DNA of 64,000 nt from positions 6,802 through 70,801 of the forward strand of contig JBAGJY010000033.1 of the NCBI GenBank assembly GCA_037034305.1. The letters are read 5' to 3'. This DNA is from Streptantibioticus_A sp037034305 (GTDB taxonomy: Bacteria; Actinomycetota; Actinomycetes; Streptomycetales; Streptomycetaceae). Made by a program: the position numbers and the translations under genes. Every line of letters starts with the position of its first letter. The stretch's first letter is position 1. Shown here piece by piece: positions 17,948 to 27,173 of the stretch. Below the pieces are notes generated by a model. It had not been told where the DNA came from, did not search any database, and was given only the letters and a program-made list of their open reading frames with translations.

Positions 17948-18717
17948 GCGACCCGACCCTGCCCGACCTGAGCGGCCAGACCGTGTTGGTCACCGGCGCC
18001 AGTGGCACCGTGGGCCGCGGCATCGCCTGGCAGTTCGCCCTCGCCGGTGCCGCCGTCGTCGTCCACCACCGTACGCGGCCCGATCGCGCGGAGGAACTCG
18101 TCGAGCGGATCGGGCGGCGCGGCGGCGAGGCGCTGGCGCTGCGCGCCGACCTCAGCGACGAGACGGAGTGCCGACGCCTCGTCCAGGAGGCGGCCTCGTG
18201 GACCGGACGGCTGACCGCACTGGTGAACAACGCGGGGGTCCAACCCGTGCGGACCCTCGCGGACATGACCGTCGCGCACTGGCGCGAGGTGGTCGACACC
18301 AACGTCCTGAGCGCCTTCGCCTGCACGCAGGCCGCTGTGGCGGCGATGCGCACCACCGGCGGCGGGTCGGTCACCCACATCACCTCCATCGAGGGCAGCC
18401 AGCCGGCACCGGGCCACGCGCACTACTGCGCGTCCAAAGCGGCCCTCATCATGCACGCACGCGGTTCCGCCCTTGAGTACGGACCTGTGGGAATCCGGGT
18501 CAACACCGTCTCGCCCGGCCTGATCGACCGGCCCGGGCTGGAGGCGCAGTGGCCGCAGGGAGTGCGCCGCTGGGAGCAGGCGGCGCCGCTGCGGCGCCGG
18601 GGCCAGGCCGAGGACGTCGCGAACGCCTGCGTCTTCCTGGCGTCCCCGATGGCCAGGTGGGTGACGGGGCACGACCTGGTGGTGGACGGCGGGGTGTCCT
18701 GCGCTCCCACGTGGTAG
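17944..18717 (+). CDS. SDR-family NAD(P)-dependent oxidoreductase
   Basis: A 257-residue classical short-chain dehydrogenase. It has the cofactor motif TGASGTVGRG at about 18-27, NNAG at about 95, the catalytic Ser in HITSIEG and the YCASK tyrosine-lysine pair, and the VSPGLIDRPG segment. Similar enzymes are gluconate 5-dehydrogenases, glucose 1-dehydrogenases or 3-oxoacyl reductases. The GntP permease and cupin upstream favour a sugar-acid substrate, but this is inference. The GTG start is coupled to the cupin stop. Confidence 0.88.
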   Translation: MSDPTLPDLSGQTVLVTGASGTVGRGIAWQFALAGAAVVVHHRTRPDRAEELVERIGRRGGEALALRADLSDETECRRLVQEAASWTGRLTALVNNAGVQPVRTLADMTVAHWREVVDTNVLSAFACTQAAVAAMRTTGGGSVTHITSIEGSQPAPGHAHYCASKAALIMHARGSALEYGPVGIRVNTVSPGLIDRPGLEAQWPQGVRRWEQAAPLRRRGQAEDVANACVFLASPMARWVTGHDLVVDGGVSCAPTW

Positions 18718-18895
18718 CCGCGGGACCCGGGCACGACGTTCGCCGGCGCTGGCCGCGGTCCCGATGTGGCTGAAATCGACTGCCCTGCCTGACGGTGCGC
18801 AACCATCCCGTCAACTCGTGTGTCATACAGGACGCAAGAGGCAGTTACTGCCTGATCCGGTAAGGCCGTACATTCATTGAAGTAGGGGGAGAAAC

Positions 18896-19276
18896 ATGTA
18901 CACATCTGGTCTGCGGCGTGTTGCCGTGGTAGGGGCGAGTGCCGCGTTGGCGGGCGCGATGGCGCTGTGCGGCGCCTCCATGGCCGTGGCCGCCGTGCCG
19001 ACCGCGGTCGCGCATCCGGCTCCGGTCGCCGCCAAGGCCGCGGAGCCCACGGGGAAGGTGGTCTCCAGGACCAACCTGTCGATCCGCGAACAGCCCACCG
19101 CCAGCTCGAAGTTCCTCGGCTCCATCCGCCCGGGAACCGTGATCGCGCTGCACTGCAAGAAGAACGGCCAGAACGTCGACGGCAACCACCTGTGGTACAT
19201 GCTGGGCAACGGCAAGCCCGGCTATGTGAGCGCGCGTTACGTCAAGAACCTGGCCGCGGTGCCCTACTGCAAGTAG
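18896..19276 (+). CDS. secreted SH3-like domain protein
   Basis: A 126-residue exported protein. A signal peptide runs to about residue 33, followed by an Ala/Pro spacer and a bacterial SH3 domain (VVSRTNLSIREQPTASSKFLGSI through GKPGYVSARYVKNL). Such domains bind peptidoglycan or other wall ligands. Two cysteines in the mature part may form a disulfide. The ATG has AGGGGGAGA upstream. The gene is monocistronic and is followed by two strong hairpins. Confidence 0.8.
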   Translation: MYTSGLRRVAVVGASAALAGAMALCGASMAVAAVPTAVAHPAPVAAKAAEPTGKVVSRTNLSIREQPTASSKFLGSIRPGTVIALHCKKNGQNVDGNHLWYMLGNGKPGYVSARYVKNLAAVPYCK

Positions 19277-19288
19277 CGGTCCGCACTT

Positions 19289-19326
19289 GGCAGCACGGCA
19301 CCGTCTGGGGGCGGATCCGTGCTGCC
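19289..19326 (+). terminator. terminator hairpin after the SH3 gene
   Basis: A perfect 10-bp stem, GGCAGCACGG / CCGTGCTGCC, with an 18-base loop starts 12 bp after the stop codon. GC-rich stems without T-runs are the usual form of intrinsic terminator in Streptomyces. Confidence 0.55.
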
Positions 19327-19330
19327 GGGG

Positions 19331-19365
19331 CCTCCCGCGGCGGACTGACCACCCGCCGCGGGAGG
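19331..19365. terminator. strong bidirectional hairpin between convergent genes
   Basis: A perfect 13-bp stem, CCTCCCGCGGCGG / CCGCCGCGGGAGG, with a 9-base loop. It lies between the SH3 gene (plus) and the sugar-binding lipoprotein (minus) and can terminate either. Confidence 0.7.
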
Positions 19366-19426
19366 CACACGCACCCGAACCGCCACGAGGCGCGGCGGAC
19401 GGAGCGCCAGCCCCGGTCCCGCGCGC

Positions 19427-19468
19427 TGTGGCCCCTCACGGGGCCCGCGTCCGGCCCGAGGGGCCACA
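19427..19468 (-). terminator. terminator hairpin after the sugar-binding lipoprotein gene
   Basis: A 10-bp perfect inverted repeat, TGTGGCCCCT / AGGGGCCACA, with a 22-base GC-rich loop lies 22 bp past the stop of the minus-strand gene. Confidence 0.5.
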
Positions 19469-19490
19469 GGGTGGCCCGGGTCGGCGCGGG

Positions 19491-20594
19491 CTACTTCAGC
19501 CCGACCCTGGCGCAGTCCGCCGCGTACTGCTCGGTGCAGATCTGGTCCACGGTGTAGAGCCCGTCGGCGAGGACCGTCTGTCTTATGTTCTTGCTGTCCA
19601 TGATCGTGGTGGCCACGAGCTTCGCCGGAACGCCCTTGTTCGTGGCGCTGTCGACCTTGCTGTCGGCGACCTCCAGCGGCTGGCCGGTGGCCAGTTCGAT
19701 CGCCATCTGTGCCGCCGTGTCGGCCTCCACCAGATACGGCTTGTAGATGGTGAACGACTGTAGACCGGCCACGATCCGCTGTGTCGCGTCCAGTTGGGCG
19801 TCCTGGCCGCTGATCGGCGGCAACGTGCTGAGGTGGTCGGCCAGCAGGGTGTTGACGATCCCGGTGGCCATGCCGTCGTTGGCGGAGTAGACGGCCGCGA
19901 TGTTGCTCTTGCCCAGGCGGCTGATCGCGCTGTCCATCTCCTTGGCCGCCGCGTCGGCCTGCCAGCCCGGGGTGTCGTACTCGGCCGCGATCTTGACCTT
20001 GCCGCGCAGGACGCTGAGCGCACCGGCCTTGTACTGGGCCGCGTTCGGGTCGGCCTTGTCACCGTTGATCATGACGACCGGGGTGCTCGGGGCGACCCGG
20101 CCGCCGAGGGCGTCCAGCAGGCCCTGCGCCTGCTCCTTGCCGACCTGGGTGTTGTCGAAGGACACGTACCCGTCCACCGGTCCCTGCGCCAGGCGATCAT
20201 AGGAGACGATCTTGATGCCCGCCGCGTGCGCCTTTTCGATCGAGGGCTGAATTGCCTGGTAGTCGACCGGGTCGACGATGATGACCTTGTCGCCGTCGCT
20301 GATCAACGTATTGATCTGCGCTTCCTGGGTGTTGGCGTTCTGCTGGGCGTTCTCGTAGTCGAGTTGGCACTTCGGGCAGAGCGCGTGGAGCCTCGCCTGA
20401 ATCTGCGGGCGGTCGACCGCCTCGTAGCGGGTGGTCTGGTTCTCCGGCAGTGCCAGACCAATCCGGAAGCCCTGATTCACGTCCGCCGCGCTGGCTTTGC
20501 CGGTGTCGACCGACTTCTTGCCGCACGCCGCCATGCTGAGCGTTATGGACACTGCCGCGGTCGCCACGACGGCGCGACGCAGAGTGGTGTTCAC
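19491..20594 (-). CDS. xylose/ribose-type sugar ABC transporter substrate-binding lipoprotein (orphan)
   Basis: A 367-residue periplasmic-binding-protein-like lipoprotein. The GTG at 20594 has AGGGAGG upstream and gives a signal peptide ending in lipobox MAAC. The body resembles XylF/ChvE proteins: FRIGLALPENQTTRYEAVDRP, DGDKVIIVDPVDYQAIQPSI, IKIVSYDRL, VYSANDGMATGIVNTLL and LPPISGQDAQLDATQRI. It should bind an aldopentose or hexose outside the cell. No permease or ATPase gene is adjacent, so it must use a distant transporter or act as a sensor partner. The xylose genes 8 kb away suggest a pentose. Confidence 0.88.
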   Translation of the reverse strand: MNTTLRRAVVATAAVSITLSMAACGKKSVDTGKASAADVNQGFRIGLALPENQTTRYEAVDRPQIQARLHALCPKCQLDYENAQQNANTQEAQINTLISDGDKVIIVDPVDYQAIQPSIEKAHAAGIKIVSYDRLAQGPVDGYVSFDNTQVGKEQAQGLLDALGGRVAPSTPVVMINGDKADPNAAQYKAGALSVLRGKVKIAAEYDTPGWQADAAAKEMDSAISRLGKSNIAAVYSANDGMATGIVNTLLADHLSTLPPISGQDAQLDATQRIVAGLQSFTIYKPYLVEADTAAQMAIELATGQPLEVADSKVDSATNKGVPAKLVATTIMDSKNIRQTVLADGLYTVDQICTEQYAADCARVGLK

Positions 20595-20644
20595 GAGGGG
20601 TACCTCCCTGACAGGGCCGCGATGATACGGCCGAGGTGGAGGTG

Positions 20645-20674
20645 AGTAGAACTCCGGCAATTGGGTCCCGTCAA
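20645..20674 (-). promoter_or_regulatory. sigma-70-like promoter for the sugar-binding lipoprotein
   Basis: On the minus strand TTGACG (20669-20674) and TCTACT (20645-20650) are separated by 18 bases and lie about 50 bp upstream of the GTG start. They fit a HrdB-type promoter. The AT-rich run around 20675-20690 upstream is unusual for the window. Confidence 0.5.
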
Positions 20675-21094
20675 GAAGTTAATTCTTACGAGACGGCAAC
20701 GTGTCGATTTGTTATCTAACCGAACGCAAGTGCTCCCGGCTGGTTTCTCTGGCAGTTGCCGCCGGCGCGGTCCGGGGGCAACCCGCGACGGGTGCCGGAC
20801 GGCATGGCGGCGGCCAACTGCGGGAAATTCACCGGGACATGGCTCTGTGCAGAGTTCCGCCCGGAATGGTGATACCGGCGCATGCCGCCCCCTCCTTGGC
20901 CGCTCACGAGACGGGGGACGGTACCACGCCAACCTGGCGGGGTTGACCGGGGTCCGGATGCTGGTCTGGCGCGTACAGATCAACAATGCCGCGGTTCGTC
21001 CGGCGGGCCGCGCGCATAGCCCAGCAGGCCGCCGATTGATCCTAATTTAGGGAATCGGGCACATCTGCCCGGTGTGATCCGGGACGATGGCGGC
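20675..21094. other. non-coding stretch upstream of the sugar-binding lipoprotein gene
   Basis: No supported gene. Its left part is a relatively AT-rich leader around 20680-20720, and the right part (21040-21060, CCTAATTTAGGG) holds an imperfect palindrome that may be a promoter element for the following plus-strand gene. No riboswitch or RNA family was recognised. Confidence 0.35.
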
Positions 21095-21490
21095 ATGAGC
21101 GATCAGGACTTCTTGGCGCGCACCGAGCGGTTCGCGCGTCATCTCGCGGACCTCGGGCTTCGTTTGGACAACGAGTCGTTCGCACTGCTGCTGCGCATCC
21201 TGCATGGCGTGAACCAAGCTTTGGTGCATCATTCACGTAGTGTTGACATTCCCTTCGGGCCGGACGATCGGAAACTGTTCACCAGCGAGTTGGGCCGGGA
21301 ACTCGAAACACTCATGGACCTGCTGGGGTCGCACGGCATGCGCATGGTCGTCGACGTGGGCGATTCGGCTGGAGCGGCCACCGCCAGCGGCCTGGAAAGG
21401 CCGCCGAGCGGGCCGCTGGCGCTGGCCGAAAGGGAACGGGACCGGCGCGAGGTCGAAGCCATTGTGCGAGCCAGTGGAATGGAACGGTGA
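21095..21490 (+). CDS. hypothetical protein
   Basis: A 131-residue soluble protein with helical character (residues 1-55), a middle segment IPFGPDDRKLFTSELGRELETLMDLLGSHGMRMVVDVG and a charged C-terminus. The ATG at 21095 is preferred; a GTG at 21074 would add seven residues. No family was recognised. It ends 33 bp from the convergent aldehyde dehydrogenase gene. Confidence 0.6.
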   Translation: MSDQDFLARTERFARHLADLGLRLDNESFALLLRILHGVNQALVHHSRSVDIPFGPDDRKLFTSELGRELETLMDLLGSHGMRMVVDVGDSAGAATASGLERPPSGPLALAERERDRREVEAIVRASGMER

Positions 21491-21523
21491 AGCGCTGCGA
21501 ACCAATTGCCGAAGCGGCGCTGT

Positions 21524-23089
21524 TCACAGGAAGTCAACGCCCTGCGCCAACGGCAGTTCGGCCGAGTAGTTGACGGTGTGCGTGGCCCGCCGCATGTACG
21601 CCCGCCAGGCGTCGGAACCGGATTCCCGGCCGCCGCCGGTGGCCTTCTCCCCGCCGAAAGCCCCGCCGATCTCGGCGCCGGAGGTGCCGATGTTGACGTT
21701 GGCGATGCCGCAGTCGGAGCCGTCGGCGGCCAGGAAGCGCCCCGCCTCCCGCTGGTCGCGGGTGAAGATGCTGGAGGACAGGCCCTGCGGAACGTCGTTG
21801 TGCACGGCGATGGCCTCCTCGAAGGTGCGGTAGGTGAGCACGTACAGGACGGGGGCGAACGTCTCCGCGCGTACGATCGCGGTCTGGGTGGGCATCCGGA
21901 CCACCGCCGGTGCCACATACCGGGCTTGCGGGGCCTCGGCGCGCAGTAGCGGTTCGCCGCCGGTCAGCAGCTTTCCGCCGTCGGCCCGGGCACGGTCGAG
22001 CGCCTCGACCATGGCCTCGTAGGCCCGTGCGTTGATCAGCGGGCCGACCAGGGTGGTGGCGGCGAACGGGTCGCCGACCGGCAGCCGTTGACAGGCGTGC
22101 ACGATCCGGTCCACCAGCTGGTCGGCGACGTCCTCGTGCACGATCAGCCGTCGCAGCGTGGTGCACCGCTGGCCCGCCGTCCCCGCGGCGGAGAAGACGA
22201 TGCCGCGTACGGCCAGGTCGAGATCGGCCGAAGGCGCCACCACCGCCCCGTTGTTGCCGCCGAGTTCGAGCAGGCACCGCCCGAACCGCGCGGCGACCCG
22301 CGGCGCCACCTCCCGGCCCATGCGCACCGAGCCCGTCGCGCTGACCAACGCCACCCGGGCGTCGTCCACCAGCTGTTCGCCGGTGGCCCGGTCGCCCAGG
22401 ACGAGCTGGTGCACCCCGGGCGGCGCACCGGTTTGCGCCGCCGCGCGGGCCAGCAGCGCGTCGCAGGCCACCGCGGTCAGCGGGGTCGACTCGGACGGCT
22501 TCCACACCACGGTGTCGCCGCACACCAGGGCCACCGCGGTGTTCCACGCCCACACCGCCACCGGGAAGTTGAAGGCCGTCACCACACCGACCACCCCCAA
22601 CGGGTGCCAGTGCTCGGACAGTCGGTGGCCGGGCCGCTCCGACGGCATGGTGCGGCCGTAGAGTTGACGTGACAGGCCGACCGCGAAGTCGCAGATGTCG
22701 ATCATCTCCTGCACCTCGCCCAGCGCCTCGGAGCGGATCTTCCCCGCCTCCAGGGTGACCAGGTCGGCCAGGTCCTCCTTGTACTCGGTCAGCAGCTCAC
22801 CGAGCCGCTTGACCAGCAGGCCGCGCCGCGGCGCCGGAGTGGTGCGCCACCCGGCGAACGCGGCGTGCGCGGCGGTCACCGCCGCCTCGACCTGCTCGGC
22901 ACCGGCGCACGGCAGGAAGAACAGCGTGCCGCCGGTGATCGGGGTCCGGCACACCAGATCACCGCTGTCGCCTCCGGCGGGCGGCTGGGCGCCGCAGCGG
23001 TTGAGCCGCCCGGCGGCCAGCACCCGCAGGGAGTCGGTGTCCGGCAGCGCCGGGTACGGATCGGCGCCGGGATCCGTACCGTTCGTCAT
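21524..23089 (-). CDS. ALDH7-type aldehyde dehydrogenase (piperideine-6-carboxylate/aminoadipate semialdehyde dehydrogenase-like)
   Basis: A 521-residue NAD(P)-dependent aldehyde dehydrogenase. It has the cofactor-side NFPVAVWAWN and WKPSESTPLTA, the catalytic Glu in LELGGNN and the nucleophile Cys in GQRCTTLRR. The pattern and the C-terminal GGAFGGEKATGGGRESGSD fit the ALDH7 (antiquitin) branch, whose bacterial members oxidise alpha-aminoadipic semialdehyde in lysine catabolism. The lysine role is inferred from family only. It lies 69 bp downstream of transketolase on the same strand. Confidence 0.85.
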   Translation of the reverse strand: MTNGTDPGADPYPALPDTDSLRVLAAGRLNRCGAQPPAGGDSGDLVCRTPITGGTLFFLPCAGAEQVEAAVTAAHAAFAGWRTTPAPRRGLLVKRLGELLTEYKEDLADLVTLEAGKIRSEALGEVQEMIDICDFAVGLSRQLYGRTMPSERPGHRLSEHWHPLGVVGVVTAFNFPVAVWAWNTAVALVCGDTVVWKPSESTPLTAVACDALLARAAAQTGAPPGVHQLVLGDRATGEQLVDDARVALVSATGSVRMGREVAPRVAARFGRCLLELGGNNGAVVAPSADLDLAVRGIVFSAAGTAGQRCTTLRRLIVHEDVADQLVDRIVHACQRLPVGDPFAATTLVGPLINARAYEAMVEALDRARADGGKLLTGGEPLLRAEAPQARYVAPAVVRMPTQTAIVRAETFAPVLYVLTYRTFEEAIAVHNDVPQGLSSSIFTRDQREAGRFLAADGSDCGIANVNIGTSGAEIGGAFGGEKATGGGRESGSDAWRAYMRRATHTVNYSAELPLAQGVDFL

Positions 23090-23158
23090 GGCCCCTCCTT
23101 CTCCGCGCGCCGCGGCGGCGCGGCAGCGGACGTACGGTGCGAACCGGCCGGGCGCGGC

Positions 23159-25042
23159 TCAGCGGTCCAGCAACTCCCTCGCGGCGGCGGCGATGTGGGT
23201 ACGGGAGATGCCCGCTGTGTCCAGCAGTTCGGCGGACGTGCCGGAGGCGGGCAGGTCCCGTACCGCCAGGTGTGCGAGCCGGGGCACCGCGCCGCGTCCG
23301 GCGAGCGCGCCCAGCACGGCCTCACCGATGCCGCCCTCGGGGCGGTGGTCCTCGGCGACGACCATGGCTGCGGTCTCCTCGGCGGCCCGGGCCAGGGTGT
23401 CGGCGTCGATCGGCTTGACCGAGTACACGTCGATCACCCGGGCGTGGATGCCGTCCGCGGCGAGCGCGTCCGCGGCGGCCAGGCACTCGTGCAGCGTCAC
23501 CCCGGCGCCGACCAGCGTGATCTGGTCCTCGCCGGTGGATCGCGGCGTCTTGGACCCGCCGACCGGGAACTGCTCGCCCGCGGGGTACAGCACGGGGTAG
23601 GCGCCGCGCGTGGTGCGCAGGTACGAGATGCCCTCCAGGTCGGCCATGGCGGCCGTCAAAGCGGTGGTGGCGGTGGCGTCGCCGGGGTAGAGCACCGTCG
23701 AGCCGTGTACCGCCCGCATCATCGCCAGATCCTCAAGACCCATCTGCGAGGGACCGTCGGCGCCGATCTCCACCCCGCAGTGCGAACCGCACAGGGCCAG
23801 CCGGGCCCGGGAGACCGCAGCCATCCGGATGAAGTCGTGCGCGCGGCTGAGGAACGCGGCGAAGGTGGCCGCGAACGGCCGCCAGCCGCGCACCGAAAGC
23901 CCCACCGCGGTCGCCAGCATCTGCTGCTCGGCGATGTAGGACTGGAAGTAGCGCCCCGGGTAGACCTTCGCGAAGTCCTCGGCGTGCGTGGAGTTGCCCA
24001 CCTCCGCGTCGAGCGCCACCACGTCCGCACGTGCGCCGAGCGCGGCCAGTGCCTTGCCGTACGCGGACCTGGTGGCCACCTTGTCGCCCGGCTCGAACTG
24101 CGGCAGCCGCACCTCGTGGGGCGCCGGTCGCGCGGGCGGCTGGTACGGGCGCGGCCCGGGGCCGCGTACCCGCAGATGGCGAACGCCGCCGAGTTCGGTG
24201 ATCGCCCGTTCGGCCATCTGGGACGGCAGCGGCTTGCCGTGCCAGCCCTCGGCGTCGGCGACCTCGCTGAAGCCCTGGCCCTTGACGGTCCTGGCCAGGA
24301 TGACGGTGGGGCGCTCCGTGTGCGTCGCGTACTCGAACGCCTTGTCGATCGCCGCCATGTCGTGGCCCTCGACGGTCAGCGCGGTACAGCCGAAGGCCTC
24401 CACCCGGTTGGCGTACGCCTCCAGGTCCCAGCCGAGTTCGGTGGGGCCGCGCTGGCCGAGCCGGTTGACGTCCACGATGGCGGTGAGGTTGTCGAGGCCG
24501 TAGCGGCCCGCCTTGTCCAGCGCCTCCCAGATCGACCCCTCGGTCATCTCGCTGTCCCCGCACAGCACCCACACCCTGAACGGCGCGTGCTCCAGCTTGC
24601 GGCCCGACAACGCCACGCCGACGCCGTACGGCAGCCCCTGGCCCAGCGAGCCGGTGGCGACGTCGACCCACGGCAGCACCGGTGTCGGGTGCCCCTCAAG
24701 GCGCGATCCCGCCCTGCGGTAGCGGGACAGCAGCTCCTCCTCGGTGACCACGCCCGCGGCCGTGAACATCGCGTACAGCAGCGGCGAGGCATGGCCCTTG
24801 GAGAAGATCAGGTGGTCGTTGGCCGGGTCGTCGGGCCGTTGCCAGTCGTAGTGGAGATGGCGGGCGAGCAGCACCGCCATCAGGTCGGCGGCCGACATGC
24901 TCGACGTCGGATGCCCGGAACCCGCGGAGCTGCTGGCGCGTACCGAGTCGACCCTCAGTTGCTGGGCGAGTTCGAAGACATCCGTCAGGTCGGAGTTGGG
25001 TCCGACCGTCCCGTTGGATCCGTTGGGCGAAGCGGCAGTCAT
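23159..25042 (-). CDS. tkt: transketolase
   Basis: A 627-residue thiamine-diphosphate enzyme of the short, animal-like transketolase type. It has the N-terminal GHPTSSMSAADLMAVL, the ThDP motif CGDSEMTEGSIWEALDKAG through VDVNRLGQ, the pyrimidine-binding domain with GNSTHAEDFAKVYPGRYFQSYIAEQQM, and a C-terminal transketolase domain. The ATG at 25042 has GAGGAACG upstream. It transfers two-carbon units in the pentose phosphate pathway. The adjacent ALDH gene is probably cotranscribed. Confidence 0.92.
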   Translation of the reverse strand: MTAASPNGSNGTVGPNSDLTDVFELAQQLRVDSVRASSSAGSGHPTSSMSAADLMAVLLARHLHYDWQRPDDPANDHLIFSKGHASPLLYAMFTAAGVVTEEELLSRYRRAGSRLEGHPTPVLPWVDVATGSLGQGLPYGVGVALSGRKLEHAPFRVWVLCGDSEMTEGSIWEALDKAGRYGLDNLTAIVDVNRLGQRGPTELGWDLEAYANRVEAFGCTALTVEGHDMAAIDKAFEYATHTERPTVILARTVKGQGFSEVADAEGWHGKPLPSQMAERAITELGGVRHLRVRGPGPRPYQPPARPAPHEVRLPQFEPGDKVATRSAYGKALAALGARADVVALDAEVGNSTHAEDFAKVYPGRYFQSYIAEQQMLATAVGLSVRGWRPFAATFAAFLSRAHDFIRMAAVSRARLALCGSHCGVEIGADGPSQMGLEDLAMMRAVHGSTVLYPGDATATTALTAAMADLEGISYLRTTRGAYPVLYPAGEQFPVGGSKTPRSTGEDQITLVGAGVTLHECLAAADALAADGIHARVIDVYSVKPIDADTLARAAEETAAMVVAEDHRPEGGIGEAVLGALAGRGAVPRLAHLAVRDLPASGTSAELLDTAGISRTHIAAAARELLDR

Positions 25043-25306
25043 GGACGTTCCTCGGGTCGTGGAGCGGTGCACGGGGTCGGTGTGAGGCCGTGCACGATCT
25101 CATCGTGCGCACCGACGGCAGCCGCACATTGCTCCGTAAGGGGGCGTGGCCGCCGCCGTCTCACCCCGATGTCCCGATGCGGTGCATGACGTGTTGGGTC
25201 CGGCTGTAGTCCTCTTCCGTAGCTTGACATCCTTGCCGCGACGGCGGTGCCTGAAACCACCGTGCGGCACCTTGATGGGAAGCGGCGTGCAGCGCGCCCG
25301 CGCCAG

Positions 25307-25948
25307 CTACAGCGCGGAGATCGACTCCGGCGCCCGCTCCGCGCGGCTGAACGCCCGTAGTACGGCGACCGCGCCATGCCGGCGCACCGCGATCCGGGAC
25401 AGCAGGTCCAGCACCGTCTCGCCGACTCCTTCCGGCAGCACGGGAGTTGGCACACCGACGCTCACCGCCAGGTCGTCCATGTGCACCGCGAGCTCCACCA
25501 TCCGGGTGGTCAGGAAGTCACCCAGCGACATCGTCCGCGACGCCCAGGGCAGGAACAGCGGGCGCTCAACGGACTCCTCGGCCAGTGTGCCGCGCAGTTC
25601 CTCGATGGTCGCGGCCACCCGCGCGACCAGTTCCCCGGGGCCGTCCTTCGCTATCGATTCGCCGCGCTCGCGGACCCGCACGTTGATGTCCGCGTCCAAG
25701 TCCGCGCCGACCCACTCGGCTTGTGCGTAGTACTCGACCAGCGACGAGACGCGCTCGCCGTCCCGCGGAACCGGTGTGGCCAGCCAATCCGGCATCAGGA
25801 CCACCTGCTGCCCCAGGTGCCCGGCCAGCGCCCGCACGTTCATCTTCGGCAGCGCGCTGGGCGCCTGCCATGACGCGCTCACCACGGAATCGCCCAGCAG
25901 TGCCAACGCGGTCTGAGCGGCGGACAGATAGTTCTCCGTGACACCCAT
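25307..25948 (-). CDS. maleylpyruvate-isomerase/DinB-fold protein (mycothiol-dependent type)
   Basis: A 213-residue four-helix-bundle protein of the actinobacterial maleylpyruvate isomerase N-terminal family. It shows NVRALAGHLGQQVVLMPDWL and the metal-site region MVELAVHMDDLAVSVG, where the HxxD arrangement is typical. The ATG at 25948 has AAGGAGGTT six bases upstream, so the longer reading to 25999 is unlikely. Family members act as mycothiol-dependent transferases or isomerases; the substrate is unknown. Confidence 0.78.
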   Translation of the reverse strand: MGVTENYLSAAQTALALLGDSVVSASWQAPSALPKMNVRALAGHLGQQVVLMPDWLATPVPRDGERVSSLVEYYAQAEWVGADLDADINVRVRERGESIAKDGPGELVARVAATIEELRGTLAEESVERPLFLPWASRTMSLGDFLTTRMVELAVHMDDLAVSVGVPTPVLPEGVGETVLDLLSRIAVRRHGAVAVLRAFSRAERAPESISAL

Positions 25949-26707
25949 GACAACCTCCTTCTCGGACGGCTCCGCCATCGCGGAGGGAACAGGCGACATC
26001 CAAGCAGACAGCGGTCAGCGGGAAACCACGGACGGCGAGTTGGGCTGCACCACGGCCGGGTGGCCGAACAGCGGCGCGTGAACTCCCCGAGGCGCCACGG
26101 CAATTCGCCGACTTCGGCGCGCGGCGGCGCGAGCGGTTCGGCGAAGGAATGCTCGGCGAACGCCGGGAGTCGCGGCGCTCCCGACTCACCGTGGCGCACC
26201 CGGCACGGCTGCCCGGTGATCTAGCCATCCGGCCCTGGAGTTCCGGTAGTTCGAGTACCGGACCCACCGCTCGCTCGTGGTCCGAAGGCGGGCGGTGGTG
26301 AAATGGCCTGCCGCGAACCACGGGCGGTTCGGCGGGTAGATGAACACGAGACCGCCGGATCCGGTGCGGCACCTCCCGGGCGGCGCTGTTCGATTCACCC
26401 GCCGTCAGGTGCTGGCGAAGCCGTTGGGCCGGCGATTTCGAGCGGCTGCCGCGCACCGTCGACGGCGGTGCCCGGCCCCGGGGCTTTCCCGGCGTGCCGG
26501 GTCGGCAGCCGCCCGCCTCCCGGAATTCCTCGCGCCCGCATGGGGACCGCGGACTCGGTCAACCGCTCCGGGGAATTCATGAGTAGCGCCCCGGAGTTAC
26601 GGGCATCCTATGAATGATGTCGGGAGGTTTGCAGAAGCTTGGGAGCAGCTGATCGCCTCTCCTGTAGCATCCGTGATCCATCAGTCGTACCAAGCTGGAG
26701 AAAACTC
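25949..26707. other. long intergenic region upstream of lsr2
   Basis: No gene is supported. Several short open frames exist on both strands but none has a ribosome site with a recognisable product. The right end (26650-26700) should hold the lsr2 promoter; a plausible -10 TAGCAT lies about 30 bp before the start. Confidence 0.4.
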
Positions 26708-27046
26708 GTGGCACAAAAGGTTCAGGTCCTTCTCGTCGACGACCTCAACGGCGGCGAGGCGGACGAGACGGTGACGTTCGCGCTGGACGGGAAGTCCTAC
26801 GAGATCGACCTCACGGCCGCCAACGCGGAGAAACTCCGCAACTCCCTTGCCGAGTTTGTGAAGTCCGGCCGCAGGACCGGTGGACGAGGCGGCTCCGGGC
26901 GCGGCAAGGCACGCACGACGGTGGTCGGCAGCCAGGACACCGCCAAGATCCGTGCGTGGGCCAAGGAGAACGGCTACAACGTCAACGAACGCGGCCGGGT
27001 CCCGGCCGATATCCGCGCTGCCTACGAGGCGGCCACCGGCGCGTAA
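26708..27046 (+). CDS. lsr2: Lsr2 nucleoid-associated silencing protein
   Basis: A 112-residue Lsr2 protein, the actinobacterial H-NS analogue. The N-terminal dimerisation domain reads MAQKVQVLLVDDLNGGEADE with TFALDGKSYEIDL, then comes a Gly/Arg linker (about 54-68), and the C-terminal DNA-binding domain has IRAWAKENGYNVNERGRVP with the minor-groove RGR at residues 95-97. The GTG start has GGAG about ten bases upstream. It bridges AT-rich DNA and silences secondary-metabolite and foreign genes. Confidence 0.96.
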   Translation: MAQKVQVLLVDDLNGGEADETVTFALDGKSYEIDLTAANAEKLRNSLAEFVKSGRRTGGRGGSGRGKARTTVVGSQDTAKIRAWAKENGYNVNERGRVPADIRAAYEAATGA

Positions 27047-27137
27047 CCGAAAGTTCCGGGGTTCCCCGGCCCGTGGACCGGCGAAGCCGGGAACAGGCCG
27101 CCGCCCTGTCCGCCGGTCCGGTATGGCTACGAGTGTC

Positions 27138-27173
27138 GGGCGCGGCGCCGCTGACCACCGCGGCGCCGCGCCC
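27138..27173 (+). terminator. terminator downstream of lsr2
   Basis: A perfect 14-bp stem (27138-27151 with 27160-27173, arms GGGCGCGGCGCCGC / GCGGCGCCGCGCCC) with an 8-base loop, about 90 bp after the lsr2 stop. Confidence 0.7.

Noticed and set aside
26186..26398. Short minus-strand frame with aromatic-rich peptide upstream of lsr2
   Set aside because: It has no convincing ribosome site or recognisable family, so it was left as intergenic.
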